This document shows positions 60,763 through 64,000 of a stretch of 64,000 bases of DNA, one piece after another. Made by a program: the position numbers and the translations under genes. Below the pieces are notes generated by a model. That model worked only from the letters and a program-made list of their open reading frames with translations, was not told where the DNA came from and searched no databases. Source of the DNA: CAYPGJ01 sp050174775 (GTDB taxonomy: Bacteria; Planctomycetota; Phycisphaerae; Phycisphaerales; UBA1924); NCBI GenBank assembly GCA_050174775.1, contig JBFXJP010000003.1, forward strand, positions 124,001 through 188,000, given 5' to 3'. Positions within the stretch are counted from its first letter, which is position 1; the number at the start of each line of letters is the position of its first letter.

Positions 60763-61239
60763 ATGGCGCTTCGTCTGGGTGAGATCCTGGTGTCTCGGGG
60801 GGTGTTGAGTGCGGAACAGGTGGAGGGAGCGCTGGCGGAGCAGGCCGAGTACGGCGGCGCGTTCGGCGACATCGTGGAGCGGATGTTCGGGGTGTCCGCC
60901 GGGGAGGTGGAGCGGGCGTGGGCGGAGCAGTACGCGGGTCTCGCTGAGCAGGTGGACCCGCGGGACGAGATTGTGGAACGGGACGCGCTGCTGTCGGTGA
61001 GCGCGCGTCAGGCGTGGCAGTTCAGGTTGTTGCCGTTGCGACGCGACGGCGAGGAGATGGTGCTCTGCACGACGCAGGAGCATCTGCCTCGCGCACTGCG
61101 GTTCGTGTACCGATCGCTCAAGGAACGATGCTCGTTCGTGATCGCCGAGCCAGGCGCGCTCGGCGAGGCGCTGGAGGAGCACTTCCCGTTGCCCGGTCTG
61201 GACGCGGAGTGCGTGCGGGCGGGCGTGCGGGTGGCGTAG
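60763..61239 (+). CDS. Free-standing MshEN-like (GspE N-terminal) domain protein
   Basis: 158 residues. ATG 60763 has AAAGGAGG 9 bases upstream, a near-perfect site. Residues about 1-130 match the N-terminal domain of GspE/MshE ATPases: LGEILVSRGVLSAEQVEGAL, FGDIVERMFGVSAGEVERAWAEQYAGL, the DPRDEIVERDALL segment and QAWQFRLLPLRRDGEEMVLCTTQE. In those enzymes this domain binds cyclic-di-GMP or contacts the platform. Here it has no attached ATPase, but a PilT-type ATPase gene lies about 300 bases downstream. It may be a small regulator of the pilus or secretion machine; inference. Confidence 0.75.
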   Translation: MALRLGEILVSRGVLSAEQVEGALAEQAEYGGAFGDIVERMFGVSAGEVERAWAEQYAGLAEQVDPRDEIVERDALLSVSARQAWQFRLLPLRRDGEEMVLCTTQEHLPRALRFVYRSLKERCSFVIAEPGALGEALEEHFPLPGLDAECVRAGVRVA

Positions 61240-61471
61240 CCCCCGGCGTGTGAAGCGGGTCTCGGCGGGCGGGTTCGACCGGGTCGAGGCGGGCGCATCG
61301 CCGCAATGTCGTGGGTCCCCGTTGGAGGAGGGGGGACCCGCGGCGTTGCGGCTCTTTTTTTGCATCGGGGCCACGCGTCCTTGGAGCCGCACGGCGGTAC
61401 GATGGGGCAACCCCTCAGGGCGTCCGCACGAATAGAGAACACTCCGCGCCGCACACACCCGTTTGGGCGGT

Positions 61472-61508
61472 GTGCGGGCCAGGGGGTGCGGGCCAGGGGG
61501 TGCGGGCC
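61472..61508 (+). repeat. 14-base tandem repeat upstream of the PilT-type gene
   Basis: GTGCGGGCCAGGGG occurs at 61472-61485 and 61486-61499, with a partial third copy (GTGCGGGCC) at 61500-61508. The G-runs also satisfy the quadruplex pattern. It lies 38 bases before the start of the PilT-type gene. Confidence 0.75.
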
Positions 61509-61545
61509 CGAGACACGATCGACTTCGAGGAATCAGAGAGCCGTC

Positions 61546-62697
61546 ATGACCATCACCCACGACAGCACCGCGCCCGTGCCGCAGCGGGTCGCGCTCGATC
61601 CGGACCGCACGCACGACCCCCACACCACGCGCCTGGGCGATTTCATGAAGGCGTGCATCAAGTTCCAGGCGTCGGACCTGCTCGTGAAGACGGGCAAGGC
61701 GCCGGTGGTGCGGCTCCGCGGCTCGCTCAAGTCGATGGACACGGAGCCGGTGAGCCACGAGGAATATCAGCAGATCGCCAAGCACATCCTGACGGAGGGT
61801 CAGTGGGACGATCTGACGCGCTACGGCTCGGTGGACTTCGCGTACGACTATGACGAGAAGCACCGCTTCCGTGTGAACCTGTTCCAGGCGCGCGGGAAGC
61901 TGTCGATGGCCGCGCGTCTCATCACCAGCAACATCCGCCGGTTCGAGGACCTGTACCTGCCGGGCGTGATGGGCGAGATCGCCATGCAGCCGCAGGGCAT
62001 CGTGCTGCTGGCGGGCGTGACGGGGTCGGGCAAGTCGACGACGATCGCGTCGATGCTGAACTACGTGAACGAGCGGAAGCCCGTGCACATCGTGACGATC
62101 GAGGACCCGATCGAGTACATCTTCGAGGACAAGAAGGCGACGATCCACCAGCGGGAGGTGGGGATCGACGTGTCGGACTTCAAGATCGCGCTCCGCGCGC
62201 TCGTGCGCGAGAACCCGGACATCGTGCTGGTGGGCGAGATGCGCGACTCGGAGACTTTCGAGGCCGCGCTGCACGCCGCGGAAACCGGCCACCTGGTGTT
62301 CGGGACGATCCACGCGTCGAGCGCGGCGGAGACGTTCAGCCGCATCTACGACCTGTTCGAGCCGGCGGAGCGCGAGCAGGTTCGGAAGATCCTGGCCTAT
62401 CAGATGCGCGCGATCGTCTACCAGAAGCTGCTGCCGACGCTGCACGAGAAGATCCACCGCATCCCCGCCCTCGAGATCCTCATCAACACCCCGGTGGTGC
62501 GGAAGTACATCCTGGACGGGCGCGAGGGCGAGATCCCCGAGATCCTCAAGAGCATCGAGGCCCAGAAGATCGGCATGAAGGACTTCAACGGGTCCCTGGT
62601 GGAGCTCGTCGAGAAGGAGTTCATCCACACGCGCACGGCCATGGAGGCCACGCCCAACGCGGACGAACTCACCATGCGGCTCAAGGGCATCGGTTGA
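61546..62697 (+). CDS. pilT: PilT-type twitching/retraction ATPase
   Basis: 383 residues. Hexameric ATPase of the secretion/pilus superfamily; PilT members drive pilus retraction. Walker A is GVTGSGKST (about 155), the Asp box ENPDIVLVGEMRDSET (about 225) holds Walker B, and the His box is GTIHASSAAETFSRI. The C-terminal EIPEILKSIEAQKIGMKDFN region and the absence of an N-terminal MshEN or zinc motif fit PilT/PilU, not PilB. ATG 61546 begins MTITHD; no strong ribosome site is visible, although the preceding bases are purine-rich. A MshEN-like protein lies upstream and a GspE-like membrane protein downstream. Confidence 0.9.
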   Translation: MTITHDSTAPVPQRVALDPDRTHDPHTTRLGDFMKACIKFQASDLLVKTGKAPVVRLRGSLKSMDTEPVSHEEYQQIAKHILTEGQWDDLTRYGSVDFAYDYDEKHRFRVNLFQARGKLSMAARLITSNIRRFEDLYLPGVMGEIAMQPQGIVLLAGVTGSGKSTTIASMLNYVNERKPVHIVTIEDPIEYIFEDKKATIHQREVGIDVSDFKIALRALVRENPDIVLVGEMRDSETFEAALHAAETGHLVFGTIHASSAAETFSRIYDLFEPAEREQVRKILAYQMRAIVYQKLLPTLHEKIHRIPALEILINTPVVRKYILDGREGEIPEILKSIEAQKIGMKDFNGSLVELVEKEFIHTRTAMEATPNADELTMRLKGIG

Positions 62698-62785
62698 CCC
62701 CGCGGCCCCCCTCGTGGCCGGGCGACCCCGGCCTGGCGCCCGCCGGTCACTTGCGGACACGGCGTTCGGAGGCGAAAACACTCGG

Positions 62786-64000
62786 ATGCCGATGGTGAAC
62801 CACAACCTCTCCGTGCTCGCCGCGGTCGAGCCCCTCATGCTCGTCTCCGCGTGGAAGCCCGTCATTCTCCTGGCCGTGCTCTGCGGCTGGGCGTGGGTCG
62901 TCTCGACGATCTACGACAAGGACGCGGCCCGTTTCTACTTCAAGCGCAAGGAGTGGAATCTCGCCCACTTCGCGTTCGGCGCGGCCGCGCTCGCGTGCGG
63001 CTTCCTGATGCCGTCCTTCTGGATCGGCCTGCCCGCGATGATCGTGCTGCTCTTCGCCGACCTGGCGCTGTACTTCACGCTCCGGAACAAGGACGACAGA
63101 GTTCCGCCCGAGGCGCGGTGGTCGCTCAGCCTGTCGAGCATGATGGCCAGCGGCAAGGAGGAGAAGGATCGCAAGAAGCGGGCCGCCACGGTCAGTCTGG
63201 TCTTCAAGGGGCCCAAGGGCGTGGTGGAGCCGCCGGACCAGGAGACGCCGGAATACGCGATCCGCGCGGCTTCGGAGGGCATCCTGATCGCAGCGCTCGA
63301 CGCTCGCGGCTCGCGCGTCGACATCGGGCCCGCCGGGGAGGGCCGCTACGGGTTCACGTACATGGTCGACGGCGTGCGCGTGGCCGGAGAGCCGATGCGG
63401 ACGCCCGAGGGCGTGGCCGTGATCGATTTCTTCAAGCGCATCGCGGGGATGGACATCGAGGATCGGCGGCGCAAACAGGTGGCGGATGTCACGATGGAGC
63501 GGCTGAACGTCAAGTTCAAGCTGCGTCTGACGACCCTGGGGAGCGCGGCCGGTCCGACGCTCACCGTGCTGTTCAACCCGGACCAGCAGGTGGCGCGCAA
63601 GATCGACGAGCTGGGGATGATGCCGGCCCAGGTCGAGGAGATGAAGAAGCTGGCCGAGGAGGGCGAGGGCGTCGTCCTGATCGGCGCAATGCCCCACCAG
63701 GGCCGCACGAGCACGCTGTACGCGACCGTTCGCTTGCACGACGCGTACACGTCGAACGTGCAGACGCTCGAGATCGATCCGCAGGGGTCGATCGACGGCG
63801 TGCGTCACAACGTGTTCGACGCGAAGGTGGACGGGGCCGAGTTCGCCACCACGGCCCGCTCCCTGCTGCGGCGCGATCCTGACGTGCTCGCCATCGCGGA
63901 GCTGCCCGACCCTGCGACCGCGCAGGAAGTGGCGCGTGTCGAGTCGGGCCGCACGAGGGTGTACCTCTCCTTCCGCGCCGAGAACGCGCTGCAGGCGGTG
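62786..64000 (+). CDS. Membrane-anchored GspE/PilB-like protein with degenerate Walker A (3' end cut by the window)
   Basis: 405 codons from ATG 62786 run open to the window end, so the protein is longer. Three membrane segments lie at about 16-40, 61-80 and 81-100, unlike the usual soluble ATPase. Residues about 200-400 then follow the GspE/PilB/PilT core: IAGMDIEDRRRKQVADVTME, LTTLGSAAGPTLTVLFN, and the Walker A region VVLIGAMPHQGRTSTLYATV. There the P-loop Lys is Arg (GRT in place of GKT/S). The Walker B-like stretch is DPDVLAIAELPDP, and the His box is replaced by YLSFRAENA. The protein is probably not an active ATPase. It follows the PilT-type gene by 88 bases. Confidence 0.75.
   Translation, partial: MPMVNHNLSVLAAVEPLMLVSAWKPVILLAVLCGWAWVVSTIYDKDAARFYFKRKEWNLAHFAFGAAALACGFLMPSFWIGLPAMIVLLFADLALYFTLRNKDDRVPPEARWSLSLSSMMASGKEEKDRKKRAATVSLVFKGPKGVVEPPDQETPEYAIRAASEGILIAALDARGSRVDIGPAGEGRYGFTYMVDGVRVAGEPMRTPEGVAVIDFFKRIAGMDIEDRRRKQVADVTMERLNVKFKLRLTTLGSAAGPTLTVLFNPDQQVARKIDELGMMPAQVEEMKKLAEEGEGVVLIGAMPHQGRTSTLYATVRLHDAYTSNVQTLEIDPQGSIDGVRHNVFDAKVDGAEFATTARSLLRRDPDVLAIAELPDPATAQEVARVESGRTRVYLSFRAENALQAV

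Noticed and set aside
59868..60872. A minus-strand frame of over 300 codons across clpS and the following gap.
   Set aside because: It overlaps clpS, is Arg/Pro/Ser-rich, and has no recognised domain or ribosome site.
61472..61508. A CRISPR-like repeat.
   Set aside because: The copies are directly joined without spacers and number fewer than three; it is a simple tandem repeat.

Overview
The window is very GC-rich bacterial DNA that reads as a planctomycete of the Phycisphaerae type. The signs are several exported proteins ending in paired dockerin-like Ca-binding repeats, a PEP-CTERM-type C-terminus, a DUF1501/DUF1800 gene pair, a pseudopilin of the kind common in planctomycetes, an ECF sigma/anti-sigma pair, and a futalosine-pathway (menaquinone) radical SAM enzyme. 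This assignment rests on gene content only; no rRNA is present.

Layout. 1-7 kb: an unrecognised partial gene, then housekeeping genes (apt, a GroES-like co-chaperonin, aroA, an ABC exporter, a 55-residue basic protein, der). 7-12.3 kb: a minus-strand signalling block containing a MerR-type HTH/receiver regulator, an HDOD protein with a histidine-kinase-like C-terminus that lacks the phospho-acceptor His, and a GAF protein with a degenerate receiver; an exported protein with an internal duplication follows. 12.4-24.1 kb: tRNA-Cys, a kinase-like protein coupled to a sigma54 activator, an exported cyclophilin, a pseudopilin, an ECF sigma/anti-sigma pair, mqnE, a glucan phosphorylase and a GAF-SpoIIE phosphatase. 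24.2-25.7 kb: a lower-GC insert carrying a Fic AMP-transferase. 25.8-31.5 kb: a minus-strand operon of outer-membrane barrel, lipoprotein, FecR-domain protein and CHASE2-adenylate cyclase. 31.7-36.5 kb: MBL-fold hydrolase, a PEP-CTERM protein, and an overlapping ribF-DHH phosphoesterase-DNA methyltransferase operon. 36.5-42.3 kb: porin, then a GT2 glycosyltransferase-DUF1800-DUF1501 operon. 42.4-49.5 kb: universal stress protein, birA, a small exported protein, an unusually large secA and a dockerin-type protein. 49.5-54.2 kb: a membrane solute-binding protein coupled to a hybrid histidine kinase, tRNA-Arg and rpsT. 54.3-64 kb: CPBP protease, two large exported dockerin-type proteins, clpS, then a pilus/secretion-type cluster (a free-standing MshEN-like protein, a PilT-type ATPase, and a membrane-anchored GspE-like protein with a broken Walker A motif that runs off the window).

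The main theme is environmental signalling and cell-envelope function laid over a housekeeping background. No CRISPR array, transposase, integrase or phage gene was found. One large-scale feature stands out: the + strand is C-rich over roughly 1-29 kb and G-rich from about 30.6 kb to at least 57 kb whichever strand the genes are on, so the GC skew changes sign near 29-30.7 kb. That is what a replication origin or an inversion end-point would give.
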